From assembly GCA_934667465.1 (NCBI GenBank), contig CAKUMG010000377.1:1-6214 (forward strand): DNA of 6,214 nucleotides, in the 5' to 3' direction. The position numbers and the translations under genes are program-made. This DNA comes from an uncultured Actinoplanes sp. Its GTDB lineage: Bacteria; Actinomycetota; Actinomycetes; Mycobacteriales; Micromonosporaceae. The notes beneath the pieces were generated by a model. That model was not told where the DNA came from, made no database searches, and saw only the letters and a list, made by a program, of their open reading frames with translations. Shown here in pieces: positions 1-5,887 of the stretch (within the stretch, counting starts at the first letter, position 1; each line of letters starts with the position of its first letter).

Positions 1-13
1 GTAGGCAGGCAGC

Positions 14-532
14 ATGACCAGCACTTTGGCCCCGGCGTTGACCGTGCATCGGGTGAGACCCGAGGATGCGGCGCGGATGCGGGCGTTGCGCCTCGAGATG
101 CTGGCCGACAGCCCGCTCGCTTTCCTGGAGACGCTGGCGCAGGCCGCCGCCCGGCCGCACGCCGATTTCCGGCGGCGCATCGTGCAGGCTTCCGCCGGCG
201 ACCAGCTCGCCCAGTTCGTCGCCGACCCCGGTGAGCGCCTGGTGGGGCATGCCGGCGGCACCGTGCTGCCCGAGGCGCCCGGCGCGACGGTGATCTTCGC
301 GGTGTACATCACGCCCGCCGCGCGGGGGCAGGGTGTGCTCGCGTCGCTCGTGGACGTGGTGGCCGAGTGGTCGCTGGCGTGCGGGCGGGACGAGCTCATG
401 CTGGAGGTCGTCGTCGGGAATGATCGGGCCGTGCGGGCGTACGAGCGGCTGGGTTTCGAGGACACCGGCGTGCGCGTGCCCCATCCGGTGGTGCCCGAGC
501 TGCGGGAGCTGCAGATGCGCCGCCGCGCCTGA
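14..532 (+). CDS. GNAT-family N-acetyltransferase
   Basis: A 172-residue single-domain GNAT protein, expected to move an acetyl group from acetyl-CoA to an amine in the cytoplasm; the substrate cannot be read from sequence. The acetyl-CoA binding motif A is strand FAVYITPAARGQG (about residues 95-107) followed by a helix. The pyrophosphate-binding loop RGQGVL (104-109) fits R-x-x-G-x-G/A except for Leu at the last place. Motif B is NDRAVRAYERLGF (136-148), the usual GNAT C-terminal signature. The N-terminal part (VRPEDAARMRALRLEML) is the usual first strand and helix, so the protein looks complete. ATG at 14 follows a weak purine stretch (AGGCAGG, 3-9). The next gene starts 33 bases downstream on the same strand, which suggests co-transcription. 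The fold is secure; the function is not. Confidence 0.9.
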   Translation: MTSTLAPALTVHRVRPEDAARMRALRLEMLADSPLAFLETLAQAAARPHADFRRRIVQASAGDQLAQFVADPGERLVGHAGGTVLPEAPGATVIFAVYITPAARGQGVLASLVDVVAEWSLACGRDELMLEVVVGNDRAVRAYERLGFEDTGVRVPHPVVPELRELQMRRRA

Positions 533-565
533 GATGAACGGGCTCGGCGTGGGTAGGACAGGGGC

Positions 566-1048
566 ATGAGAAGGACGGTCCGGGCACTGCTGACGGCGGC
601 CAACGGAACCACCGGGGCGGGCATCCTGCTGGCGCTGGCGACCCGGTCGCGGCTGCGGCGGGGGCGCGACGGCGTGCTGGTGGCCGAGAACTACCGGCTG
701 CCCCTGCCACCCGCCACGTGCTTCACGGTCGGGTCGGTCGTGGTGACGCGGCGGCCGGCCGAGTGGCTGCTGCATCCGGACCGGGCCGGGCTGTTCGCCC
801 ACGAGAGCCGGCACGCCGACCAGTACGCGCTGCTCGGCCCGCTGTTCTGGCCCGCCTACTGGGCGGCCTGCGGCTGGTCCTGGGCGGTGACCGGCACGTA
901 CGGCGCCCGCAACACGTTCGAGCGGCGCGCGGGCCTGGCCGCCGGCGGTTACCGCGAGGCCCCGCTGCGCCCCTGGGCGGCCCGGATCAGACGGTCGCCG
1001 TCCAGTACGTCCACTCCTCGCGCACCCGGTAGCCCAGCCGCTCGTTGA
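566..1048 (+). CDS. Hypothetical protein with HExxH zinc-peptidase-like motif
   Basis: A 160-residue protein that I cannot name. The core shows [14 protein letters not shown]: an HExxH motif (H79, E80, H83) with the following Gln and the GP-x-F-x-PAY run (91-98). Further on is NTFERRAG (116-123), whose E119 could be a third zinc ligand. This resembles the HExxHxxQ group of small metallopeptidase-like proteins (for example DUF4157-like), but assignment is inference. A hydrophobic N-terminal stretch (about 8-26, with arginines on both sides) could be a membrane anchor; the Trp-rich segment 94-109 may be membrane-associated. ATG at 566 has AGGA at 555-558, seven bases upstream. After about residue 141 the sequence becomes Ser/Pro/Arg-rich and lies over the 3' end of the opposite-strand acetyltransferase; this tail looks like read-through rather than conserved domain. 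Confidence 0.72.
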   Translation: MRRTVRALLTAANGTTGAGILLALATRSRLRRGRDGVLVAENYRLPLPPATCFTVGSVVVTRRPAEWLLHPDRAGLFAHESRHADQYALLGPLFWPAYWAACGWSWAVTGTYGARNTFERRAGLAAGGYREAPLRPWAARIRRSPSSTSTPRAPGSPAAR

Positions 1049-1952
1049 CGCGGATCATGGCGGCGTTGTCGGCGGCGTTGAACGTGTCGACCGCGCGCAG
1101 CTCGGGGCGGGCCTGCCGCACGTGCCGCAGATTGTCGACCTTGACCGCCAGGCCCAGGCGGTGCCCCCGGTGGCCGGGGTCGACCAGCGTGATCTGCTGC
1201 CAGGCATGCCAGCGCGCCTCGTCGGGCGCCGTGATCAGCGTCCAGGCCACCAGCCGGCCGCTGGCGGCGTGGACGGCGCCGGTGTTGAAGCAGGTCCGCC
1301 CGCGCGCCGCATGACTCTCCTCGGCGGCCCGGATCCGGGCGGCGTCGACCTTCTCCGGCTCCCAGCCCAGGTCGCCCGTCGGGGAATCGCCGAAGAGGCG
1401 GCCCTCCAGATAGGCCACGTCGTCCACGAGCTCGTCGGGGGTGCGGCCCCACCGGACCAGGTGGTAACTGTCCGCAGTCGGCACGTCGAGGCCGAGCGTG
1501 TCGAAATCGGCGACCTCCTGGCGGCTGCGGACCTCACGGAGCCCGACGGTGGCACCCATCGCCGCGGCGAAGGCCGGGCCGTCGGGGTGGGCGTCGACGC
1601 TCTGCCCCTGGAGGTTGCGGCGGCCCAGCGCCCGGGCCCGCTCCACGGCCACCTCGTAGAGGGCGCGGCCCACGCCCCGGCGGCGGCAGGCCGGGTCGAC
1701 GGAGAGCTCGACCGTCACGTTGGCGGTGTTCTCCTGCTGCGGGAGGTGCAACTGGAGAAGGCCCGCCACGCAGCCGCCGTCGACGCGGGCCACGTAGTGC
1801 TCGGAGATGGTGCCCGCCCAGGGGGTGCGGAGGCGGCCGGTGAAGGCCGTCCGGCTCCAGAACGGGATGTCCGGCGTCTCGCCCTCGGCCGTCGCCTTGG
1901 CGACGAGATAGACGGCGTCATCGTCGGTAGGGCTCAGCGGTGCGATGTCCAT
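987..1952 (-). CDS. Tandem-domain GNAT N-acetyltransferase
   Basis: A 321-residue protein with two GNAT domains in tandem, an architecture also seen in mycothiol synthase MshD, although nothing here identifies it as MshD. Domain 1 carries [18 protein letters not shown] (81-98) with the CoA loop R90-x-x-G93-x-G95. Domain 2 carries [20 protein letters not shown] (252-271), a looser loop, and then [17 protein letters not shown] (292-308), the usual C-terminal motif. The second loop has His/Leu at consensus places, and in two-domain GNATs often only one domain is catalytic; which one here is unknown. I chose ATG at 1952 because AGGA (1961-1964) lies eight bases upstream. The reading frame extends to a TTG at 2069, but the added residues do not look like a GNAT N-terminus and no SD precedes it. 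Substrate is unknown. It lies 238 bases downstream of thrC on the same strand, probably with its own control. Confidence 0.88.
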   Translation of the reverse strand: MDIAPLSPTDDDAVYLVAKATAEGETPDIPFWSRTAFTGRLRTPWAGTISEHYVARVDGGCVAGLLQLHLPQQENTANVTVELSVDPACRRRGVGRALYEVAVERARALGRRNLQGQSVDAHPDGPAFAAAMGATVGLREVRSRQEVADFDTLGLDVPTADSYHLVRWGRTPDELVDDVAYLEGRLFGDSPTGDLGWEPEKVDAARIRAAEESHAARGRTCFNTGAVHAASGRLVAWTLITAPDEARWHAWQQITLVDPGHRGHRLGLAVKVDNLRHVRQARPELRAVDTFNAADNAAMIRVNERLGYRVREEWTYWTATV

Positions 1953-1974
1953 CCCGGGGATCCTGCTCCCCGGG
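1953..1974 (-). promoter_or_regulatory. SD-presenting hairpin at the tandem-GNAT start codon
   Basis: On the minus strand CCCGGGGA, a six-base loop GCAGGA, and TCCCCGGG form a perfect 8-bp inverted repeat (1967-1974 with 1953-1960), seven of eight pairs being G-C. The last stem base is directly followed by the ATG at 1952. The SD core AGGA (1961-1964) is in the loop. The repeat is seen directly. Whether it controls translation, or is instead a protein-binding DNA site, is inference. Confidence 0.6.
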
Positions 1975-2190
1975 AGGGACGAGCGCGAGCGAATTTGGTC
2001 GAGAGGGCGCGCGCACGGCGCCTCCGGCACCGGGTCGTTGGGCCCCTGAGAGATTGTCGCCAAGCTCAAAGGTGGGGCCTCGTACGGCGTCGCGCCCTCC
2101 CGCGTAGAGCATCCTGCCGACCGGAGGATCGCTGCGCAAGCCCTCCTGGGGAGTAATCTCGACAGTCGGCTGAGGACCGATCACACAGCG
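1953..2190 (-). other. Intergenic region between thrC and the tandem-GNAT gene
   Basis: A 238-base stretch. Besides the SD hairpin at its downstream end and the repeat at the thrC stop, it contains a GC-rich hairpin: GGTGCC, loop GGA, GGCGCC on the minus strand near 2020, with one G-U pair. It also holds an isolated AATCTCTCAGG at about 2045-2055 that recalls the 3' part of glycine riboswitches; the rest of that aptamer is not convincing. I see no confident promoter. A GTG-started frame (2184 to 1918) runs through it, but its third-position G+C is about that of background, so I do not call a gene. Confidence 0.4.
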
Positions 2191-2198
2191 TCAGCCGA
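2166..2198 (-). terminator. Inverted repeat spanning the thrC stop codon, possible terminator
   Basis: TCGGCTGA (2166-2173) and TCAGCCGA (2191-2198) are a perfect 8-bp inverted repeat with a 17-base loop. One arm contains the thrC stop codon. No U-tract follows on the minus strand, so this is not a classical intrinsic terminator. Its position just at the gene end makes a role in termination or mRNA end protection possible but weakly supported. Confidence 0.3.
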
Positions 2199-3471
2199 GG
2201 AGGCCCGCCTCGCGCGCGCCGCGCAGCGACGGCTTGATCCGGTGGGTCGGGCCGACCAGCCCGGCCACCGCATCGATGGTCTTGAGGCCCTCGCCGGTGT
2301 TGTAGACGACGGTCTCCTTCTCCGGGTCCAGCTTGCCGCTCTCGACCAGCTTCTTCAGGACCGCGACGGTGGTGCCGCCCGCGGTCTCGGCGAAGACGCC
2401 GGTGGTGCGGGCGAGCAGGCGGATGCCCTCGCGGATCTCGTCGTCGTCGGCGTAGTCCATCCAGCCGCCGGTCCGCTTGACCGCCTCGATCGCGTACGAG
2501 CCCGCGGCCGGGTCGCCGATGTTGAGCGACTTCGCGATGCCGGTGGGCTTGACCGGGGTGATCGACTCGCTGCCGTCGTGCAGCGCCGTCGCGATCGGGT
2601 TGCAGCCGGCCGACTGGGCACCGAAGACGGTCCAGCCACCCTCGGGCGCCTCGACCAGGCCGATCTCGACCAGCTCGCTGAACGCCTTGTCGACCTTGGT
2701 CAGCAGCTCGCCGGAGGCCATCGGGATGACGACCTGGGCCGGGATCCGCCAGCCGAGCTGCTCGGCCACCTCGTAGCCCAGCGTCTTCGAGCCCTCCGCG
2801 TAGAACGGGCGCACGTTCACGTTGACGAATGCGGTGTCCTCGAACTCGTCGGTCTCGACGAGCTCGCCGCACAGCCGGTTCACGTCGTCGTAGGACCCGT
2901 CGATGGCCACCAGCTCACCGCCGTACACCGCGGTGGTGATGACCTTGCCCTGCTCCAGGTCGGAGGGGATGAAGGTGATCGACGGTACGCCGGCCCGCGC
3001 CGCATGGGCGGCGACGGAGTTGGCCAGGTTTCCGGTCGAGGCGCACGCGAACCGGGTGAAGCCCAGCTCACGGGCGGCGGTCAGCGCGACGGAGACCACG
3101 CGGTCCTTGAACGAGTGCGTCGGGTTCGCCGAGTCGTCCTTCACCCACAGCGGCGCCCGCAGCCCGATCTCGGCGGCCAGCGCGGGCGCGCTCACCAGCG
3201 GCGTCATGCCGGGGTCGAGGGTGACCCGGGTGGCAGCGTCCTGCCCGGCCGGCAGCAGGGCGGCGTAACGCCAGATGTTCTGCGGGCCCGCCTCGATCTG
3301 CTCACGGGTCACCCGGGCCAGGGCCTCGGTGTCGTACGCGACCTCGAGCGGGCCGAAACACTCGTAACAGGCGTGCTGCGCGGCGAGCGCGAACTCCGTG
3401 CCGCAGCCACGGCACACGAGGGCGCGGGCGGGGCTGGTGGACGTGGTGGGGGCGTCGACCGTCGACGTCAT
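2191..3471 (-). CDS. thrC: Threonine synthase, zinc-ribbon type (PLP fold type II)
   Basis: A 426-residue pyridoxal-phosphate enzyme, expected to convert O-phosphohomoserine and water to threonine and phosphate in the cytoplasm. The N-terminus has a four-cysteine zinc ribbon (CRGC at 20-23, CYEC at 35-38), followed by TPLV at 90-93. The PLP lysine is K122 in NPTHSFKDR (116-124). The phosphate/substrate loop is ASTGNLANS (144-152), and RPFYAEGSKT (221-230) and GAQSAGCNPI (284-293) are family segments. PTGIAKSLNIGDP (309-321) and NTGEGLKT (391-398) complete the fold. ATG at 3471 is chosen because AAGGAG lies six bases upstream; an in-frame GTG at 3534 falls inside the riboswitch core and cannot be the start. 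No hom or thrB is adjacent. Control is by the SAM riboswitch just upstream. A paralogue of related chemistry, such as a cysteate synthase-like enzyme or another O-phosphohomoserine-using enzyme, cannot be excluded from sequence alone. Confidence 0.92.
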   Translation of the reverse strand: MTSTVDAPTTSTSPARALVCRGCGTEFALAAQHACYECFGPLEVAYDTEALARVTREQIEAGPQNIWRYAALLPAGQDAATRVTLDPGMTPLVSAPALAAEIGLRAPLWVKDDSANPTHSFKDRVVSVALTAARELGFTRFACASTGNLANSVAAHAARAGVPSITFIPSDLEQGKVITTAVYGGELVAIDGSYDDVNRLCGELVETDEFEDTAFVNVNVRPFYAEGSKTLGYEVAEQLGWRIPAQVVIPMASGELLTKVDKAFSELVEIGLVEAPEGGWTVFGAQSAGCNPIATALHDGSESITPVKPTGIAKSLNIGDPAAGSYAIEAVKRTGGWMDYADDDEIREGIRLLARTTGVFAETAGGTTVAVLKKLVESGKLDPEKETVVYNTGEGLKTIDAVAGLVGPTHRIKPSLRGAREAGLLG

Positions 3472-3477
3472 GCGAGG

Positions 3478-3483
3478 CTCCTT
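3478..3483 (-). promoter_or_regulatory. thrC ribosome binding site abutting riboswitch P1
   Basis: AAGGAG on the minus strand, six bases before ATG 3471. It begins at the base directly after the 3' strand of riboswitch helix P1 (3484-3489). It fixes the thrC start and is the probable target of SAM-dependent occlusion. Confidence 0.85.
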
Positions 3484-3621
3484 CTCATCTTTCCCGGGTG
3501 CGGCGCTGCCGCTCCACCGGGACGGAATTAGCACCTGCCGCGCGCCTGCCTCGTCATCGAGTGCGAGCGCGGTGGTTGCCGGGGTGTCGTCGGGCCGTGT
3601 CCCTCTACCCCTCTGGATGAG
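3484..3621 (-). ncRNA. SAM-I (S-box) riboswitch in the thrC leader
   Basis: A cis-acting RNA that binds S-adenosylmethionine. On the minus strand P1 is CTCATC (3616-3621) with GATGAG (3484-3489). Next comes CAGAGGGG and the conserved GAGGGA (3600-3605). P2 pairs GGGGT (3607-3611) with ACCCC (3581-3585), and GGG/CCC (3601-3603, 3592-3594) closes the P2 loop around a kink-turn-like GACGA. Then come GGCAACC (3574-3580), P3 CCGCGC/GCGCGG (3567-3572, 3538-3543), and the hallmark GGTGCTAATTCC (3524-3535). P4 is CCCGG/CCGGG (3517-3521, 3493-3497) capped by GCGGC-AGC-GCCGC. The P2 loop ACGG (3595-3598) can pair with CCGT (3522-3525): the SAM-I pseudoknot, with different bases from the CUGG/CCAG of Bacillus yitJ but still complementary. 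There is no room for a terminator: P1 touches the SD and the ATG is 12 bases away. Translational control is therefore the likely mode (inference). Confidence 0.95.
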
Positions 3622-3640
3622 GTATTCAGTTGTTACGCCC

Positions 3641-3668
3641 AGCTTACGTGTTCATCCGGGAAAGCCAA
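3641..3668 (-). promoter_or_regulatory. Candidate thrC promoter
   Basis: On the minus strand TTGGCT (3663-3668) and TAAGCT (3641-3646) are separated by 16 bases, resembling a housekeeping sigma -35/-10 pair. Transcription would start near the A at 3634, about 13 bases before riboswitch P1, giving a leader of roughly 163 bases. The fit to the riboswitch start supports it, but the call rests on motif and position only. Confidence 0.5.
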
Positions 3669-3709
3669 GAGATCAAGCCCGAGGTATGGGTCACCCCTCG
3701 CAGTGTGTG

Positions 3710-3750
3710 CCTACGTAGTTACCCCCGGCTGGTGGCGGGGGCTGCGTAGG
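3710..3750. repeat. Two-tier inverted repeat upstream of the ABC operon
   Basis: Outer arms CCTACG (3710-3715) and CGTAGG (3745-3750) enclose inner arms CCCCCG (3722-3727) and CGGGGG (3736-3741), with an eight-base loop. The outer left arm also contains the self-palindrome CTACGTAG (3711-3718), echoed by CTGCGTAG at 3742-3749. A further pair, GTCACCC (3690-3696) and GGGTGAC (3749-3755), overlaps the right arm. It could be an operator for the divergent genes or a leader hairpin of the ABC transcript; the sequence does not decide. TAGGGT at 3747-3752 is a possible -10 for the ABC gene, without a recognisable -35. Confidence 0.4.
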
Positions 3751-3788
3751 GTGACGCAGGTCATGGTCACTAGGCGGGGAGGTGCGGC

Positions 3789-4787
3789 GTGAGCGCCGTC
3801 CTTGAGATCGAGGGTCTGCGCAAGACCTACAAGAGCCGGAAGGGGGTGCGGAAGGCGCTCGACGGCTTCGACATGGTCGTCGAGGGCGGGCAGGTGCACG
3901 GCTTCCTCGGCCCCAACGGCTCCGGCAAGACGACCACGCTGCGCACCCTGCTCGGGCTGATCCGGCCGGACAGCGGGCGCATGGTGCTGCTGGGCCGGGA
4001 GGTGCCGCAGGCGCTGCCGGAGGTCGCCGGGTCGGTGGGCGCGATCGTGGAGAGCCCGCAGTTCTTCGGCAACTTCTCCGCGCGGGACACGCTCACCCTG
4101 CTGGCCGACGCGGGCGGCGTCGACCGGATCCGGGTGACCGAGGTGCTGGAGCTGGTCGGGCTCCGGGACCGGTCGGGCGACCGGGTCAAGAGCTACTCGC
4201 TGGGCATGAAGCAGCGCCTGGCCGTGGCCTCGGCGCTGCTCAAGAACCCCCGGCTGCTGATCCTGGACGAGCCGGCCAACGGGCTCGACCCGGGCGGCAT
4301 CCGGGAGATGCGCTCGCTGGTGCGCAACCTCGCCGAGTCCGGCATGACGGTGCTGCTCTCCAGCCACATCCTCGGCGAGATCCAGCTGATCTGCGACTCA
4401 GTGACGATCATCGCGGCCGGGCGGCGGGTCGCGGCGGGAGCGGTGTCGGACGTGCTGGCCCAGCACGCGTCGACGGCCGTACGGGTCAAGCTGGACAACG
4501 TCACCGACCTGCCGCAGGTCGCGCAGCTGCTCCGCGACCTGGGCGCCCAGGTGACGCTCGGCACCGACCACATGATGGTCTCCGGGGTGGCGCAGACCAG
4601 CGCGATCAACCGCGAGCTGGCCGTGCGCGGCGTCTTCGTCAGCGAGCTGACCCCGGTCACCGCCGACCTGGAGAGCGTCTTCCTCGAGCTGACCGGCACG
4701 GCGCCGGTCGCCGGGGAGCACCGCCAGGTGGACCAGACGGTCATGGCCCCCGCGGGAGCGCCCGAGCAGGGAGGGTGGGGCCGATGA
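3789..4787 (+). CDS. ABC-2 type transporter ATP-binding protein
   Basis: A 332-residue ABC ATPase that would energise export through the membrane protein encoded next. The nucleotide-binding domain is complete: Walker A GPNGSGKTT (41-49), Q-loop Q91 in ESPQFF, signature SLGMKQR (137-143), Walker B LLILDEP (156-162) with catalytic E161, D-loop GLDP (165-168) and switch H193 in SSHILGE. The SLGMKQR signature and ANGLDP are typical of the DrrA/BcrA-like ABC-2 group that includes drug, peptide and bacitracin exporters. Residues 215-305 form the usual accessory domain, ending in LESVFLELTG. The last 27 residues are a Pro/Gly-rich tail. It starts at GTG 3789, with GGGGAGG (3776-3782) six bases upstream. 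The stop overlaps the permease start (ATGA), so the two are translationally coupled. Substrate is not predictable. Confidence 0.94.
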   Translation: MSAVLEIEGLRKTYKSRKGVRKALDGFDMVVEGGQVHGFLGPNGSGKTTTLRTLLGLIRPDSGRMVLLGREVPQALPEVAGSVGAIVESPQFFGNFSARDTLTLLADAGGVDRIRVTEVLELVGLRDRSGDRVKSYSLGMKQRLAVASALLKNPRLLILDEPANGLDPGGIREMRSLVRNLAESGMTVLLSSHILGEIQLICDSVTIIAAGRRVAAGAVSDVLAQHASTAVRVKLDNVTDLPQVAQLLRDLGAQVTLGTDHMMVSGVAQTSAINRELAVRGVFVSELTPVTADLESVFLELTGTAPVAGEHRQVDQTVMAPAGAPEQGGWGR

Positions 4788-5794
4788 GCCTCTTCAAGGC
4801 GGAGACCCGGCGGCTCACCAAGCGCCGCTTCACCCGGTTCTTCACGCTCGGCGTCGTGCTGGTGCTGTTGGCCGTCGCGGCCGGGATGTTCCTGACCAAC
4901 AAGAAGACCTCCCCCGAGGTTGCCGCCCAGGCACAGGCCAAGGCCGAGCAGGAATATCAGCGAGCGGCCCAGCAGTATGCAACGGACCGGCAGGCGTGCG
5001 AGGCGGCCCCCGGCACACCGAACGCCCAGAACTGGCCGGCGAACTGCGACGAGCTCTACCAGCCGCAGCAGACCGACTTCGACCCCGACTGGTTCATGCC
5101 GGCCACCTTCAAGTTCGTGGAACAGTTCCCCGAGATGGCCACCGTGCTCGCGGCGCTGCTGGCCGCGGCCGCGTTCGTCATCGGCGCCACCTTCGTGGGC
5201 GCCGAGTGGCACAGCGGCGGCATGATGAATCTGCTGCTCTGGCGGCCGAAGCGGGTACAGGTGGTGGGCACCAAGCTGACCGCGTTGCTGGTCGGGCTCA
5301 CCGGGCTGACTGTCGTCCTCTCCGCGCTCTGGACCGGCGCCTTCGTGGTGATCGCCCAGCTGCGTGGCTCGACGGAGGGCCTGACCGCGGGCGCCTGGCA
5401 GTCCATCGCGCTCACCGAGCTGCGGGGGCTCGTCCTCGTGCTCGTCGCCGGCACGCTCGGCTTCGGTCTCGCCTCCATCGGCCGGCACACCGCCGTGGCG
5501 ATGGGCGCGGCGATCGGCGCCATCGTGGTGCTGCAGGCCGGGCTCGGGACGGTGCTCCAGCTGGCCAAGGTGAAGTTCATCGAGGCCTATCTCGCCCCGA
5601 GCTGGATCACGGCATGGATGGACAAGCGCCTCGAGCTGGAGGACTACCAGGCGTGCGACTTCTCGTCGACGGGTGGCTGCGAGCCCGACACCCTGGTCCT
5701 GACCTGGCAGCAGGCCGGGGCGGGACTGACCGCGCTGGTGATCGTCGCCGTGGCCGCGACCCTGTGGGCCATCCGTAGCCGAGACATCACATGA
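4784..5794 (+). CDS. ABC-2 type transporter permease
   Basis: A 336-residue integral membrane subunit, partner of the ATPase encoded just upstream. I see six hydrophobic segments at about 20-37, 119-139, 161-191, 211-232, 236-257 and 311-330. A basic, amphipathic N-terminus (KAETRRLTKRRFTR) precedes the first, as in ABC-2 permeases. Between segments 1 and 2 is an 80-residue polar region, first helical and Gln/Ala/Glu-rich, then with C72 and C88. A second polar loop (258-310) holds C291 and C299. If these loops are outside, both Cys pairs could form disulfides (inference). The segment GAEWHSGGMMNLLLWRPKR (139-157) is a characteristic family stretch. ATG 4784 is preferred to GTG 4775 because AGGGAGGG (4768-4775) lies eight bases upstream and ATGA overlaps the ATPase stop. 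Substrate unknown. Confidence 0.92.
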   Translation: MSLFKAETRRLTKRRFTRFFTLGVVLVLLAVAAGMFLTNKKTSPEVAAQAQAKAEQEYQRAAQQYATDRQACEAAPGTPNAQNWPANCDELYQPQQTDFDPDWFMPATFKFVEQFPEMATVLAALLAAAAFVIGATFVGAEWHSGGMMNLLLWRPKRVQVVGTKLTALLVGLTGLTVVLSALWTGAFVVIAQLRGSTEGLTAGAWQSIALTELRGLVLVLVAGTLGFGLASIGRHTAVAMGAAIGAIVVLQAGLGTVLQLAKVKFIEAYLAPSWITAWMDKRLELEDYQACDFSSTGGCEPDTLVLTWQQAGAGLTALVIVAVAATLWAIRSRDIT

Positions 5795-5887
5795 TGTAGT
5801 TTCCGCCGGATAACGCGCACGAGGGGATCGTCGGCTGCCACTATTACGGCGATCCCCCGTCCGTGGACTACCCCGGTGAGGAAACCC
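5795..5887 (+). other. Intergenic region before the DUF3263 gene, with an 8-bp hairpin
   Basis: GGGGATCG (5823-5830) and CGATCCCC (5850-5857) form a perfect 8-bp inverted repeat with a 19-base loop that includes the AT-rich CACTATTACGG. No T-tract follows on the plus strand. It may end the ABC transcript or serve as an operator over the DUF3263 promoter; TATTAC in the loop could be a -10-like element. A smaller repeat CATCA-CA-TGATG overlaps the permease stop codon. All roles are inference. Confidence 0.4.

Noticed and set aside
1953..2069. Extended N-terminus of the tandem GNAT from TTG 2069
   Set aside because: No SD at that site, the added 39 residues do not resemble a GNAT N-terminus, and a good SD sits eight bases before ATG 1952.
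1122..2156. Plus-strand open frame antisense to the tandem-GNAT gene
   Set aside because: Shadow frame of a real two-domain GNAT; no motif and no SD.
1918..2184. Possible 88-residue GTG-started gene between thrC and the GNAT gene
   Set aside because: Third-position G+C is only about 70%, well below the neighbouring genes, it overlaps the GNAT start in another frame, and no family resemblance is visible.
2242..3531. Long plus-strand open frame antisense to thrC
   Set aside because: The opposite strand encodes a complete threonine synthase; this frame is a low-complexity Gly/Arg/Asp/Val shadow without an SD or motif and runs across the riboswitch.
3472..3534. Extended N-terminus of thrC from GTG 3534
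   Set aside because: This GTG is part of the invariant GGTGCTAATTCC of the riboswitch; ATG 3471 has an excellent SD.
3484..3621. SAM-IV class as an alternative to SAM-I
   Set aside because: SAM-IV is common in actinobacteria, but the order of elements here, with GAGGGA, GGCAACC, P3, GGTGCTAATTCC and a P4 that closes just before P1, is that of SAM-I.
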